Of a stretch of DNA of 64,000 nucleotides, positions 42,827-55,251 are shown piece after piece. This DNA comes from Charina bottae. Taxonomy: Eukaryota > Chordata > Lepidosauria > Squamata > Charinaidae. The notes under the pieces were generated by a model. It did no database searches, was not told the DNA's origin, and saw only the letters and a list, made by a program, of their open reading frames with translations. The stretch spans positions 67,657,963 through 67,721,962 of the forward strand of contig JALMGJ010000005.1 of NCBI GenBank assembly GCA_023362775.1, in the 5' to 3' direction. Made by a program: the position numbers and the translations under genes. The stretch's first letter is position 1. The number at the start of each line of letters is the position of its first letter.

Positions 42827-45800
42827 TGAAGTAAGATCCTCATTTAATTCAGGATGAGTCTTCACCCTAAAGTGTTCTCAGTTAGCAGGCTTCTGATGGG
42901 ATGTACGCTGGTTCAAAGGGAAAAGGAAAAACAAAAACAAACTTATAAGCAGAGATCCATGCATTGATCCCAGGGCCAGAGCTCATGCCACGGCCTATAC
43001 CCAAAGCCAGGCATAACTACGCACTGCCCAGTCCGCAGAAGTAGAATACACGTGAAGAACTACATGGCTAAAGACACAAAAAGTCAAGAAGCATAGAACA
43101 CCATTTTGCATGGTTAGATATTCAGTTCTTCCAGCTTTCTGATTGGCTGGAAGTTAGGTGTGACACACACCAGGCCTTTGTGTAGGCCATAGCACATAGC
43201 ATTGTGTGGCAGTGCTGCATCTAAGCAAGCACATGATCTCCCCCTCCCTGTTCTCCCAGGGCTTCCCACGAAGGCTTCAGGGGGAATTGTTCTCATGGGA
43301 AGGTCCCATTGCTTGTGTGGGCACTAGCCATAACAAGACATCACATGGTACCTTCTAGTTTCATATCTAATGAAGAGGTGTAAACAAAGCCATTCAAAGT
43401 TATGGGAAGGCTTTTTGTTATCTAGCCACCTGGCGTCACGTCATCATGAGACACTTTTCTCCGTACAGAAAATAATTTGCCAATTTCATACGGGAAATCT
43501 GACAGCTTCCTCCCTCAAACTTGCTCTTAAAGTACTACTTATTCTCCTTCTAGATCCTGAGTATGCTCACTTATTCCTATTGTTCCTGATACACATCGAA
43601 CCACATGTACTGTATTCCAACACCAATATGATTCAAGAGAGAATAGGATATGCACAATGTCAACTCTGCAGGTAGCAGCTAATACAAAGTCCCTGCACTG
43701 CCCACCCCTAAACTAGGCAGGCTCTCACCCAGCCAATCATGCAGAGCCTGGAGCTTCCCGTATTTCCAGCTACTTCTCCTCAGCCACCCATCCATCCTTC
43801 ATTTTGGGAACACTTCTAATCGTCTAGCTCAGTATTCCCTATACAGTATGTGGAGAAGTAGTAGCCCTTTGTTATTTCAGACAGCGTTCTTTCAGCGCTT
43901 TTATCTGGACCCTTTAGCACAGCACTGATCACCGATTAAGGAAGAGTGAAGGCTCACCAGAAGTCTTCCATAATAATAAGCCAGTCCATCGTCCATCACG
44001 ATCAGGAGTTCCTTAGTGAGAAGGTCAATGGACAGGTAAGCGTTTCTTAAAAAGTAATTTCCAACTTTATCCTTGTTCCATCTCTCTCTCTCTCTCTCTC
44101 ACAGACTCACATACACACTCACACACTACACACACACACACACACACTATAGTTCTGGCCTTTTCCTGCAGTGCACCTTTTCATGGGAAATGTTGGGTAT
44201 TCTAGAGCATATTGAGTTACTTGAAATTTAGGCCCTTCTAGGCCTGAAAAGCACATAGCACTACACTGAAAATGACATTTCCTTACAAGAAAAAAAAAAT
44301 CCTTACATTAAAAAAAACTCCTGCTCTTCCTCCTCTCAGAGCAGTCCATTTTATTGTCACAATTGTCTTGTAAAGTGTGCTAGTTTGCAAGAAAGTTCCT
44401 TACTCAAGGGCACTCGTGAAGGCCTATTTCAGAAACCTTTGTTATAGGCAGATGGGTTCTTCAGCAAACCCCCTGATATTGAAAGGATTTCCTGAATGTG
44501 GGAAGCTTGAAAGCCCCTGAAATGGGTTGAGTCGTTCCTCCCCTGTCCAATCAGGTGCTTATTAAATGATGCTCTCACTGGAAAAGGAGAGGCACAGTGT
44601 GCCTTGGAGATGAGATCCCAATCTATTCAATCCATTAACAGCACTGATCTCAACAGAATTGCGAAGGCCTGGATGTTCCTCTGCCCAACAATGAGCATTG
44701 ATCAAAGGAGGTAGGGTAGGAGCTGAAGTCATCATTCATAGTGTAGGAGTCTGGGCTATTGCTTAAATATCCAATGTATTTGCATATTTCACTGTAAATA
44801 TTCAAAATCTACCTGGAAAGTACCTTGTTTATGCAAGTTTCCAGCTCAGTTCTTCTGTGTAAAAATGAGGTAAAAATAATAACCTCTCTCTTTATAATTA
44901 TGGTAAGGCTGAGCAAGTATTTTGTGAATCAAAAATGCCAGCCACGTTACTGACCCATGTACTGCAGGATCCAGAATGGTAACATGCTACAGAGTAGACT
45001 TTTTCCTCATTGTTCTGAAGGCTACAGCATTAATTCTGGGTTGCATTAGTATCGTACTAGATGCTAAGCTGACAAACTTGGGTATTAGATTCAGGTTGCC
45101 TTTGAATGCACATAAAACTTTGAGGAGGTTAAATGCACTTCCAAGGTTGTGGTTGGCCACCCAACCATACAGAGTGTGTATGCAAGTCATTTTAAGCACT
45201 GCTTGAGGATGCAGAAGGACGTGCAGGCTGTTCTTGCTCCTATGGAGAGAAGAAATGTCCAAGGCAGAAGTAAATATGAGGGGAGAGTTTAATACCCTCA
45301 TCACACTTTACTTTCAGTTGTTAACCCTCTACTCCACCGGATGATGTTATCTGAATTCACCATAACCTATATCAAGTTGTCCTCTCATAATATGTAGTTT
45401 ACCTTCTTGTCTTAAGTCAGAATCAATGTGGGAAGCTCAGAGTGCTGAACACCAATTCATTTGCAGCTTCCAAAACTAAGGAGGACTAAACTTTAGGTCC
45501 TCTTTCTTCCAAAGAAAGGTGATCTTGCTGGGATAGTTTATGATACTTTCCAGTTGCAGGGAAGAGTGGCAAGTAAACACATTGTTCTAGGTTCCAGAGT
45601 CCTAAAGTTTACCATTCACTGCATTTAACCCACACAGCATTTTGGGGTGGAGGAATCATAATCCAAAGTTCCTTGGGAAGATGTAATAGACTCTCTGGGA
45701 CTGAACTGATATTCCTCTTTCCTGCTGCTTTTTCTGTCTTACTTCTCTCTCACTACGCACCTAGGGAGCGAGTGGCAAACACATTCCATTGCTCTAAAAT

Positions 45801-46120
45801 ACAACCTATAAATTATAGCAACAGACGCAACCAAACGCTCTAAAAATCCATCCAGTAGCTTATTGTTTGCTTTTTAAAGGGAAGGGTTTTTTTAAAAAAA
45901 TCCAGTAAAGCCACATCACGCATAGTTGCAGCCTGCTTCTAAGAATTCTAAAATGAAGCCTATTGTTCCTTTCAGAGTGCAATCAATGTGATCCTCTGTG
46001 TGTGTGTATTGTAAGCATATACCTTGTGAGTTTTCTATATTAATATGAACTTGTCCTCTTCTGTAACCAAATAATAACACTATTCTTCATGCATAAGTTT
46101 CCGACTCCTTGAAATTCACA
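42827..46120. other. unannotated interval
   Basis: About 3.3 kb with no recognised gene. A TC then CA microsatellite lies at 44083-44147. Frames of up to 105 codons have no known motif. Confidence 0.45.
44083..44147. repeat. (TC)n and interrupted (CA)n microsatellite
   Basis: TCTCTC run to about 44101, then CACA runs with interruptions to about 44147. Confidence 0.85.
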
Positions 46121-46128
46121 CTCTAAAA

Positions 46129-46418
46129 CAGCCTTTCTCAACCTTTTGACCCTGGAGGAACCCTTGAAATATTTTTCAGGTCTCAGGGAACCCCTGCACA
46201 TTCAGGCTCAAATATAGGCCAGAGGTTACAAAAGTATTATATTTGTTTCATGTGTAGGCCTGTACATATGCATTAACAGGGTTCTTAAACTAAAAATAAA
46301 GAATGAAACTTACATCTTTAATGTGAAGTTGCCCTAATTGAAATAATTTTTTAAATAAATTGTGATCTCCCAGGGAACCCCTAGTGACCTCTCGCGGAAC
46401 CCTGGTTGATAAACCCTG
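46129..46418. mobile_element. hAT-type non-autonomous element with perfect duplication
   Basis: Reverse-orientation relative of 42528-42818. Perfect 8-bp duplication CTCTAAAA at 46121-46128 and 46419-46426. Confidence 0.88.
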
Positions 46419-46426
46419 CTCTAAAA

Positions 46427-46892
46427 TCTGGCATTATTAAATTTTGTTTTGTTTTCTTGCTTCCAGGTTTATGAGGGATGAAAAGATTAAAGGTTATGAT
46501 AACCGGTGGAAGATCGAAGCCTTTGGCAGCGATTACTACTTTGGCTTTCAAAGGATCAGATTTTTTTGTAGTGGGGAAACCGCCCTACGCAGGGTCAACC
46601 CAAGACTTTTCACTGCCTGAGGCAAACAGAACTGTGGGCCTCTCTTTTCTTTATACTGAAAGCAACCTGACTGGGGGGGAAAAAACAACCCAGTGGCCAT
46701 GGAGCAGCGCATGTTTGTTGGCATACAAAGCTCAGGCTAGCTTAAAATGAAGCGCTTTAACCACAATTTATAAGAAGGTTGTAATTTTGTACCTTAACAG
46801 TAGCTATTTGTGTTCTCAAATTTAAAAAGATGAGTTCACCTGAGTTTTTCTTCCTTTTTTGAGTGCTCTTTTAAAGTATTTTTGCTGTTTCA
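46427..46892. other. unannotated interval
   Basis: No gene recognised. The 90-codon frame at 46478-46750 shows no motif. Confidence 0.5.
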
Positions 46893-46965
46893 GAGGAAGG
46901 AAGGAAGGAAGGAAGGAAGGAAGGAAGGAAGGAAGGAAGGAAGGAAGGAAGGAAGGAAGGAAGGA
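46893..46965. repeat. (GGAA)n microsatellite
   Basis: About 18 pure GGAA units. The frame on the other strand is the artefact (Pro/Ser/Phe/Leu)n. Confidence 0.95.
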
Positions 46966-47231
46966 CATAAAAACAAAACCAGAAAGTATTATGCTGTATA
47001 CAATAAATAATTTCTGGTTTTTAACAAAGCACTGAATCTTGACCACACAAAATAATAGTCATCAGTCTTTCATGACATCAATAAATAGCCAGTTCATAAA
47101 CTGGAAGAAAACACATCTCTCTGATCCAAGATGATAAATTTGGGATTGCACTGCAACAGTGAGAATCATCCCTTTTTGCTTCCCATCACCCCCTGCATAG
47201 TCAATAAATTCTCAGTTCTTCATATGTCTCA
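46966..47231. other. unannotated interval
   Basis: Nothing recognised. Confidence 0.5.
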
Positions 47232-47242
47232 AGTTTGGGGTA

Positions 47243-47463
47243 AAGGTAAAGGTTGCCCCCACACATTTGTGCAGTCGTGTCCGACTCTAGGGGCTGGTGC
47301 TCATCTCCGTTTGTTAGCCGAAGAGCCAGCGTTGTCCGAAGACGCTTCCATGGTCATGTGGCCGCATGACACGCGCGGAACGCTGTTACCTACCCACCGA
47401 AGTGGTACCTATTGATCTACTTGCATTTGCATGCTTTCGAATTGCTAGGTTGGCAAGAGCTGG
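47243..47463 (-). mobile_element. tRNA-derived SINE, 5'-truncated
   Basis: 3' part of the SINE family seen at 21851. Perfect 11-bp duplication AGTTTGGGGTA at 47232-47242 and 47464-47474. The frame at 47131-47415 is not a gene. Confidence 0.86.
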
Positions 47464-47474
47464 AGTTTGGGGTA

Positions 47475-48039
47475 CATAATTCAAAAATATATTCCCAGCT
47501 TTAAGCCATGTTGGTCCTTGTTGCACAATATTAGCAACAAACCTATGGACAAACCAAATCAAAATGGTGCAATAGTAGGATAAGCAGATACCATATGAAC
47601 AAGTGTTCTCACAAACATTTTACACTTCCAGGATAAGGATGTTAATAGCCAGCCCAATGAAAGCATTCTCTGAGGTACAGTATCCAATAAATGTAGAAAA
47701 GAGAAAGAGAAAGACCTAAGAGAACTTTAAATGACTCTCAGCTTTGGGCATTATTTGGTTTTCAAATCAACTCAGTAATTAAAAACAGAATTTATTCAGA
47801 TAAACATGTAGCTGAGTGGGTGAACTCATGGCAATGTTACAGAGCTTCCAGGCCAATTCAAACAATGCCCTTTTATAAATGCAAAGCAGAAACCCCCAGT
47901 TCTGTCCTACAGAAGCCAGTTTGGAGATCAAACTGGCTTCTCTCACTCTGGGTTGGCACAGGCACTGATTGTTAGCTCAGAAGTAGTAGTTGAAGGCTGT
48001 CACAGAGAAGAGGGTGTGGGTTCTGAAGGTAGGAGAAGA
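47475..48039. other. unannotated interval
   Basis: No gene or recognised repeat. Confidence 0.5.
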
Positions 48040-48272
48040 ATCAGTGGCAGGAAGCTTTACTGTGGGACATCCAAACTTGAAATATGGAAGAATTTTCTGA
48101 TCGTGAGACTGTTAAGCATTGGAACAGCCTGCCTCCTGGAGTCATGGGTGCTCCATCACTGGAGGTCTTCAAGTAAAGGTTGTCTGGGATGGAATGAAGA
48201 TTCCTGCCTTGGGCAAATGGTTGCACTAGAAGACCTCCAAGGTCCCTTCCAACCATACCATTCTATGAATAG
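48040..48272 (+). mobile_element. CR1-type LINE 3' end
   Basis: Contains GGAACAGCCTGCCTCCTGGA, then CTGGAGGTCTTCAAG and a 3' end AGGTCCCTTCCAACC...ATTCTATGAA, typical of CR1. No intact ORF. Confidence 0.75.
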
Positions 48273-48349
48273 CTTTGGTGTGGGTGCGTGGCATGCATGT
48301 ATCAAGCAAGGACTAGGGAAATGGTGAGGAGGAGAGAGAATTCCTGGAC

Positions 48350-48890
48350 CAGCAGGCCTTGCTCACAGTCACTCATACCTTAGTCACCTCCCAGTTGGAT
48401 TACTGTAATGTGCTCTGCGTGGGGCTGTCCTTGAAGACCAGCCAGAAGCTGCAACTGGTCCAGAACGCAGCAGCATGCACAGTTATGAGTGCTCTGCAGT
48501 TTGCCTGAGTTACATCCCTTTAGAGTGAGCTGCATTGGCTTCCAGTTACTTTCTGAGTGCAATTCAAGGTGCTGGTTATTACCTTTAAAGCCCTACATCG
48601 CACAGGGCCAGGTTATTTGCAGGACCTCCTCTCCCCGTCCCACTAGGTCAAATAGGACGGGTGCACTCCAGGTCCCTTCCCTTAAATGTTGCCATCTGAT
48701 AAAACCCCAGAGGTATGCCTTCTCTGTATCCTAGGTCTTGGGCTAGTCTAGTGGTGAAGGCAGGAGGTTAATAGTTTGGTTGGTCTGGAGCCTGGTGGGA
48801 AGGGTTGTTTTGCTTTTCTTCTTGGTTTTTATTGGTTGTTGTGAGCCACTTAGAATCACTATGTGAGATAGGCAGCCATATAAGTTCTAG
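48350..48890 (+). mobile_element. L2-type LINE 3' end
   Basis: Decayed C-terminal coding (LVTSQLDYCNVLCVGL-like, then VTFKALHRTGPGYLQDLL-like with frameshifts) and 3' UTR ending GGCAGCCATATAAGTTC. The GGAA satellite begins directly at its tail. Confidence 0.75.
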
Positions 48891-48973
48891 GAAGGAAGGA
48901 AGGAAGGAAGGAAGGAAGGAAGGAAGGAAGGAAGGAAGGAAGGAAGGAAGGAAGGAAGGAAGGAAGGAAGGAT
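48891..48973. repeat. (GGAA)n microsatellite at LINE tail
   Basis: About 20 GGAA units that start at the end of the L2 tail. Confidence 0.95.
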
Positions 48974-49080
48974 CTATTTACAAGCCAGTGCTTGATAGCT
49001 TGATGATGGGCTTTTCTGCACTGTAGCCTGAAGCTGCTTGACTTCTTTGCATAAACCAGCTAGAAATTAAACCAGTTTAC

Positions 49081-49167
49081 TTTTTTTTTGGCTTTCTTTT
49101 AAGAGAAAAAGCCAAGTACATGTTACATGTACTTGGCTTTTTCTCTTAAAAGAAAGCCAAAAAAAAA
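49081..49167. repeat. perfect 87-bp palindrome
   Basis: Two 43-nt arms around a single T at 49124. The inner arm reads GCCAAGTACATGT and its complement. The outer ends are T9 and A9. No mismatch was found. It lies immediately upstream of a Bov-B 3' fragment. Confidence 0.9.
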
Positions 49168-49532
49168 AATGCTGGAGAAGACTCTTAAGAGTCCCTTGGA
49201 CTGCAAGGAGGTCAAATCAGTCAATCCTAAAGGAAATCAACCCTGACTGCTCATTGGAAGGACAGATACTGAAGCTGAAGCTCAAAAACTTTGGCCACCT
49301 AATGCGAAGAGAGGACTCACTGGAAAAGACCCTGATGCTGGGAAAGACTGAAGGCAAAAGGAGAAGGGGATGGCAGAGGATGAGATGTTAGATAGCATCA
49401 CCGATGTAACGAACATGAATTTAAGTAAACTCCGGGAGACAGTGGAGGACAGGAAGCCCTGGCGTGCTATGGTCCATGAGGTCACGAAGAGTCGGACACG
49501 ACTAAATAACTGAACTACAACAACAGCATGTT
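49168..49532 (+). mobile_element. Bov-B LINE 3' fragment
   Basis: Decayed C-terminal region: KEINPDCSLEGQILKLKLK-like, then FGHLMRREDSLEKTLMLGKT-like, ending AGTCGGACACGACTAAATAA and (CAA)n. 5'-truncated; abuts the palindrome. Confidence 0.8.
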
Positions 49533-50399
49533 ACATGCTGGCTGTATCTAATACTTTCCCCATTTTTTTTAACAAAATGAAATGCAGCCACATGAGGCTA
49601 TCCGACTAGGCAAAGGTGACCATTTTAAAAAGAAAAACCACTAGAAACTTAAGAGTTAACCTGCCCGTTGTTGCTGGACTGCTACTAGCAGCTTCCCATG
49701 AAATCTTTTCATTTTGTTTTAATTGGGAAAGTGTTCCCTGCACTTATGGTCTGGCTTGGCCCTAACAGTGCGAAGCATGAACCTGTCACAGTTAGACTAG
49801 ATAATCTTAAAATAGGTTTCAACATAACAGAAAAAAATGTGCCATTGTGAGCAAGTGAGGTTTACAGCAAGAGCTGAAACCTGGAAAAGTGGAGGACAGA
49901 TTCTGACTGAAGAAAAATGTTGGTTGTGCCTTCACTTGAAGGCACTGGACAGATGGTAAATAATCGGTGCAATCGCTTGAGGGCAAAATGCTCCCTTCTC
50001 ACAATTTACTTTTGCAGTGATGAGCATCAAAGTGCTAAAGTATATTCTTAAAAGTACTGCTTTATACTGAGCTATTGTGGTAAACAAATAGGCAAAATAA
50101 ACGGAGTTGAGAAGAAAAGAAAGATTTCTTAAAATTACCGAATGAAGTCCCCATCAACAGTCAGCAAGTATATCCATTTTTTCAGCTATATTTCAGGCTA
50201 GGAAATAATTCCAAAATGTCTTGTATCAAAAGATGGCAATTCCTATGGTTTCTGGGAGGACCTGCCAGAGATTATGTGATCTTATGAGGTGCAGAACTGG
50301 GGAGATCTGGTGTAGTAGTCAAGCATCTAGGAGTACTAGGAGAACGATCAGCGGAACATGAGCAAGCAGGCCGAGGCAGCAGGTATACAAGCCAAGGCA
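49533..50399. other. unannotated interval
   Basis: No gene or recognised repeat. Confidence 0.5.
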
Positions 50400-50895
50400 A
50401 TCCATGGCTGCCTTGAGAGGAGCATTGGCTCTAGTTCATGGGTGGTAATAGTTTCATCATCCTCTGCGCTAATTAGATGGCACTTAGTACTCTGTTCAGA
50501 TCTGGGCCCACACTTAAGAGAAGGTTCAGAGAAGAGCTACCCAGAATGATAAGAGGTCTGGAAATCAAGCCCTATGAAGGACAGTTAAAGGAGGAAATAT
50601 GATAGCAGTCCACAGCTATCTAAAGGACAATTTCATGAAAGAGGGAGTGGGCTTGTTCTCTGTTGAAACCAAGAACACAACAAGAACCAATGGGCTCAAA
50701 TTTAAAGAAAAGAAATTGAGGTGAAATATTAGGAGGACTTTTCTGAAACAGTCTGTGAAGGACAGTCATGGATTCCTTGTTGGAAGTTTTCAAATAGATG
50801 CTGCCAAGGATGGCTTAGTGGATGACTTCCTACAGGGAGCAGGGGGTTAGACTGGATGGCCTACAGGTTCATTCCAACTCATTCATTCTATGGTC
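50400..50895 (+). mobile_element. CR1-type LINE 3' end
   Basis: Typical order: AGAAGAGCTACCCAGAATGA, GGAGGAAATATGATAGCAGT, then GCAGGGGGTTAGACTGGATG and CATTCCAACTC...ATTCTATG. Non-coding remnant. Confidence 0.8.
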
Positions 50896-51712
50896 TCTGA
50901 CCACGACACAAGGAGTTCACCTTCAGAGAAAGAAAGCTAGAAGGCTAGAGCAGTCTTCTTCTGCAGACCATAGGGTAGCAGCTAAAATTCTTTATAGAAT
51001 TCCAAGAATCCAATTTTTTCATGTTTTCTCTTTTCCAATTGCTATTGCTGATAATATTAACAGAGCAATGAGAGTAACCTCTGGACTATATTTTGCATCT
51101 GTTCAAAACATTTCACTCCTTAAAGCTTTTTGGAGGATTCCTGGGGAAGTCGGAGGGAGGAAGGATCCAGATTTAGTTGGAATGGATGTAGTGAAATAAA
51201 TAGTAAATTAATAATGATGAATTCAAGGTCCACTAATTAATTCATTATACTGTATAGTATCATTCATGGCCACAAGGCTTTATAGAGGGCAAACAGATGA
51301 ACCCTTTGTATTCTAGGAGCTTGCAAACTAAAATTTGATACAGTGGAAAAGGGGAAGTAGAGTCAGAGAGAAAAAGAGAGAAAATACTATTTCAGTTGCA
51401 AGTTGCGAGGCATAGATACAAGTTAATTTTCTTAGACTAGAACATGAGAATGTTTGAATCTGATTCTGTTTCCACTCTGCCAGTAAGAATTTCTCCCTGC
51501 AGTTTTATTCCATTTTATTCAGAAAGCAATTTTTCACCAAGTGACATTTTTGAAATTGTAGTTTTACTTGTAAGCAGTTACATTAGTCATAACTCACATC
51601 ACCATTTGAGGTTGCTTATAATATTTCATGACAAAATTGTGTGATAAGTTCAGGCTCGTCTCAATTCCTAAAAGGAATAGAAAGGGAAATCCCCAAAAAT
51701 CAGAATTGTTGG
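50896..51712. other. unannotated interval
   Basis: No gene or recognised repeat. Confidence 0.5.
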
Positions 51713-51726
51713 CCCTTTTTTCCATA

Positions 51727-52085
51727 AGGTAAAGGTAAAGGTTCCCCCCGCACATTTGTGTAGTTGTGTCCGACTCTAGGGGCCGGTGCTCATCTCCATT
51801 TGTTAGCCGAAGAGCCAGCGTTGTCCGAAGACACTTCCACGGTCATGTGGCCAGCATGACGCACACGGAACTCTGTTACCTACCCACCGAAGTGGTACCT
51901 ATTAATCTACTTGCATTTGCATGCTTTCGAATTGCTAGGTTGGCAAGAGCTGGGGCTAGTGCGAGAGCTCACTCCGTCATACGGGGCTAAGGATTCGAAC
52001 CTCTGAACTTGCGATCTTCCGATCGACAAGCCTGGCGACTTACCTGCTGAGCCACTACACCCCTATACCCGCTGAGCCACCACGC
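51727..52085 (-). mobile_element. tRNA-derived SINE, full length with duplicated head
   Basis: Perfect 14-bp duplication CCCTTTTTTCCATA at 51713-51726 and 52086-52099. The 5' head (right side, about 52039-52085) contains two copies of a GAGCCACYACACCCC-like block, so the first ~24 nt of the SINE are repeated. Confidence 0.88.
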
Positions 52086-52099
52086 CCCTTTTTTCCATA

Positions 52100-52774
52100 G
52101 TTCCCTTTATAATAAACAAAACAGATGTAACAGAAAAGAAGAATATTTCTATAAACCTTTGTCAATTTTATCTTTTTGAGAGAACATGACTGTAGTCATG
52201 GTCAAGTCAAATCATGGTTGCTCTGTTTAATTGTTCCTTCTGAATCATATCTTCCTCCTGTCTTCTTGCCAATCCTCTGCTATTTTTAAAAAACGTTTTA
52301 TTAAAAAAATCCCATTGCAAATTGGACATGATTGGAGAAACTGGAAACAAAGTACGTATAATTGCTAATGAGAAAACTAGAATCATACATTAATATCCTC
52401 TAGGCCCAGAGGTCCCTTTCTGAGTTCATGTTGTATCAACTAGAGCTATCCACCATCAGGGTCATCTATCAGGCAGATGCCAAGGGTGCTAAGTCAATGG
52501 AGTTGTACAACGCAGAATCAGCCCTGTGTCCCCAAAACTTGACTGCTGGAGACATGCGACATCTGGGCCTCTAGCGCTGGATTGCAGCTCCCATCATCCC
52601 TCACCATTAGTTAAAGCCAATAGGATTCAGAGTTCCAAAACATCTGGACTATCACATGTTGCCAATTCCTGCAGTGGCAGATGCTGTTGCCTTCCTAATG
52701 TTGAAGATTTAAATGCTAGTCTGGTTGTCTTTTGAATATGGAAAGTGGGAAGGTGCTATCTTGTCCTTTGTTTC
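52100..52774. other. unannotated interval
   Basis: No gene recognised. GATTGCAGCTCCCATCATCC near 52582 is a fragment common to DNA-element ends. Confidence 0.45.
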
Positions 52775-52859
52775 AAGAAGCAAAATGTCTTTTTTTTTCC
52801 ATTCTTTTTATTATTGCTTTTTTTTATAACAATACATTATAAAAAGAAAAAAAAGACAA

Positions 52860-52985
52860 TACCAGACATAACATAATGTAACATAACGTAACCTAACATA
52901 GCATAACATAACCTAACATTGCATAACATAGCATTCTATATCTTTACATAATTAACCTTAACCTAATCTAATCTAACCTAACCAA
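52860..52985. repeat. ACATA/ACCTA-type simple tract in L1 3' UTR
   Basis: Imperfect CATAACATAACCTAACAT units. Confidence 0.8.
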
Positions 52986-53315
52986 CAACAACAAAAAATT
53001 GACAAACATACTTCCTCCTGTTTAACAAATCTAAACAAAGCTAACTAACCTCTACCCTTTCTAATTTAATAGTTATTAATATCCCTCTTCCTTCTTCTCA
53101 TCTTTTTTCCTCTTTCTTCCCTACCCTTCTTTTAACTCCACTTCCTTACTCCCTCTGCTCTACCTTCCTCTACCCCTTCTCCCCTTACCACTTCCAAAAG
53201 AAAAACAAAAACAAAAACACACAAATACTGAAAGGACTTCTTACTTCCCGTCTAATCTCTCCATCACATATTTGTATACCAATTTGTTTCTATTATCTTA
53301 ATTACATTATTAATA

Positions 53316-54205
53316 TTAATTTCCTAAATGAGTATTTTGTGATTTTTGAATAAATTTTAAAAAAGGACTCCAAACTATATTAAATTCTTCCATGTTTCTA
53401 TCGTTAATTTGATCAGTCAATTTAGCCATTTGCATAAAGTCCATAATTTTTATAATCCATTCCTCAGTCGTGGGTATGTATTCTTCTTTCCAGTATTTGG
53501 CGAAGGTAATTCTAGCAGCAGTTATTACGTAGAATAATAGTTTTCCATATTTCTTATGCAGTTCTGGTTTCATGAAGCCCAACAGGTATAGTTCTGGTTC
53601 TTTGATGATATCCTCTTGTATAATTTCACGGATAGTTTTATGAATTTTGTCCCAATAGTTCTTTGTTTTCCAACATGTCCACCATATATGAAAGAAAGTA
53701 CCAGTTTCTTTTTTACATTTCCAACAATAGTTTGGTATGACAGGATTCATTTTTGACAATAAATTTGGGGTGATGTACCATCTGTACATCATTTTGAAAA
53801 AGTTTTCTCTCATATTATAATTTAAAGTAAAATTCAGATCTTTTGACCATATTTTCTCCCAATTTTCAATTTGAATACTATGACCCACATTTTGTTCCCA
53901 TTTAATTATAGAATTTTTATAGGTAATTTGGAGGTTTTATTTTGTATTAAATTTTTGTAAATTTTTGCAATTAGATGTTCCTCCTCTCTCCACAATATAT
54001 TGTCCCAATTGACAGAACAACTTTTAAATTTAAAATTTTTGGAGTCAGTCTTAAATTGCGCTTTTATTTGTAAATACGTATACCAATTGCATATGTGGCT
54101 CTCATTTTCTAAATCTTCCCTAGTTTTAAATTTATAATTTGAGCCCTCAAAAAACAACAAATCTTTATAATTTAACCATTTATTCCTAGTTGTAATACCT
54201 TGCAG
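53316..54205 (-). pseudogene. L1 ORF2 C-terminal region
   Basis: Two adjoining frames. 54205-53906 holds RKWLNYKDLLFF-like and NWDNILWREEEHLIAKIYKN. 53888-53316 is 190 codons with NWEKIWSKDLNFTLNYNMRE, MMYRWYITPNLLSKM, the Cys motif NYCWKCKKETGTFFHIWWTC and MDFMQMAKLTDQIND. This is the conserved C-terminal Cys-rich region of L1 ORF2. A frameshift near 53900 separates the two. RT and endonuclease are absent. Confidence 0.85.
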
Positions 54206-54230
54206 TGCAAATGAAGAAGCAAAATGTCTT

Positions 54231-55169
54231 GACCAGCCCTGCATAACATACCAGAAGCAAATGGTCCAGAGATACTATCAGGCAGAAAAGAGTTAAATAT
54301 CATTGTTCCTTAACTTACCTACTTTAAATTGCAGTTTCTAAATAATGCTTTGGAGAAAAGAAGCAGTTGTCAAGCTAATGTTGCATGTAGCTACAATGTA
54401 AGGTGTAGTTTGACCTAGAAAGAAAAATCAGAGCCAGTCAGAGCCTGCTTGCCGGCTTTCATTCCTGACTCCTGATTCCAAAGAAAATGTAAAATCAAAG
54501 CCTTCCCTTTGGATGAGACAGAATGGCACCAGCCCTTGTGTAGCCCAATTTAATGAGTGCTAGGCTGGGGCTAATGGCCTTTTGTTTTGATATCAAGTAA
54601 TTAAGAAGGATCAAAGGAGCTTTTGGATCTGTCTTTTCTAATATTGGGCAGGAAGTTTTATATCACAGTTTTCAAAGCAGATGATATGGCAAGATTGCTA
54701 ATTGGATTATAGCCCCCATGATTCCTAGTCAGCATGTCTCACATATAAGGAATTGTGAGGGTTGTAGTCCACTCTACTTGGAAGGCAGTTTTATAGAAGA
54801 AGAGTGCATTGGAATAATTTACAACAAACAAAAGCATCTTAAGCCCACCTGATCCTGCAAGTTTCTACTAAAAGTTGCCATACTTTTGAAATTCACTGAT
54901 GTCAACAGTTCTGAAACCCATCTTTTTTTTTTAATTATTATTTGGCTGCTCAAATTCTGTGGGATCTTCATAGCACACAGTCATGAAACACAACTTGTTC
55001 AGACATATTTTAATTATCCTATCTTTAAAGCTCTTGTCCTAAGGTTGTTTGCAAGACTTTGGGCAGGATCACAATCAAGCCAAAGGAGATCTTAGATCCA
55101 TATCCACAGTGTGCTGACAAAGGAATCTTCGAGAGAAGTAGGTTTCAACAAGCCTGCAGCTTTTCCTTA
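54231..55169. other. unannotated interval
   Basis: No gene. A small inverted pair (ATTATAGCCCCCATGATTCC near 54707 and GGAATTGTGAGGGTTGTAGT near 54750) is probably a DNA-element remnant. Confidence 0.45.
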
Positions 55170-55251
55170 ACACTGCAGCATCATGCTGGCTGGGGAATTC
55201 TGGGAGTTGACATCCACACATCTTAAAGTTGGTGAGATTGAGAAACATTGA
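55170..55251. mobile_element. half of a hAT-type foldback element
   Basis: Matches the right arm of 41602-41735: GCTGGCTGGGGAATTCTGGG then GATTGAGAAACATTG. Confidence 0.68.

Larger units (their letters stand above)
52792..54213 (-). mobile_element. L1 LINE, 3' end, 5'-truncated
   Basis: Perfect 17-bp duplication AAGAAGCAAAATGTCTT at 52775-52791 and 54214-54230. The A-tail appears as T runs after 52791. The 3' UTR contains an ACATA/ACCTA-rich simple tract at about 52860-52985. ORF2 C-terminal coding lies at 53316-54205. Confidence 0.9.
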
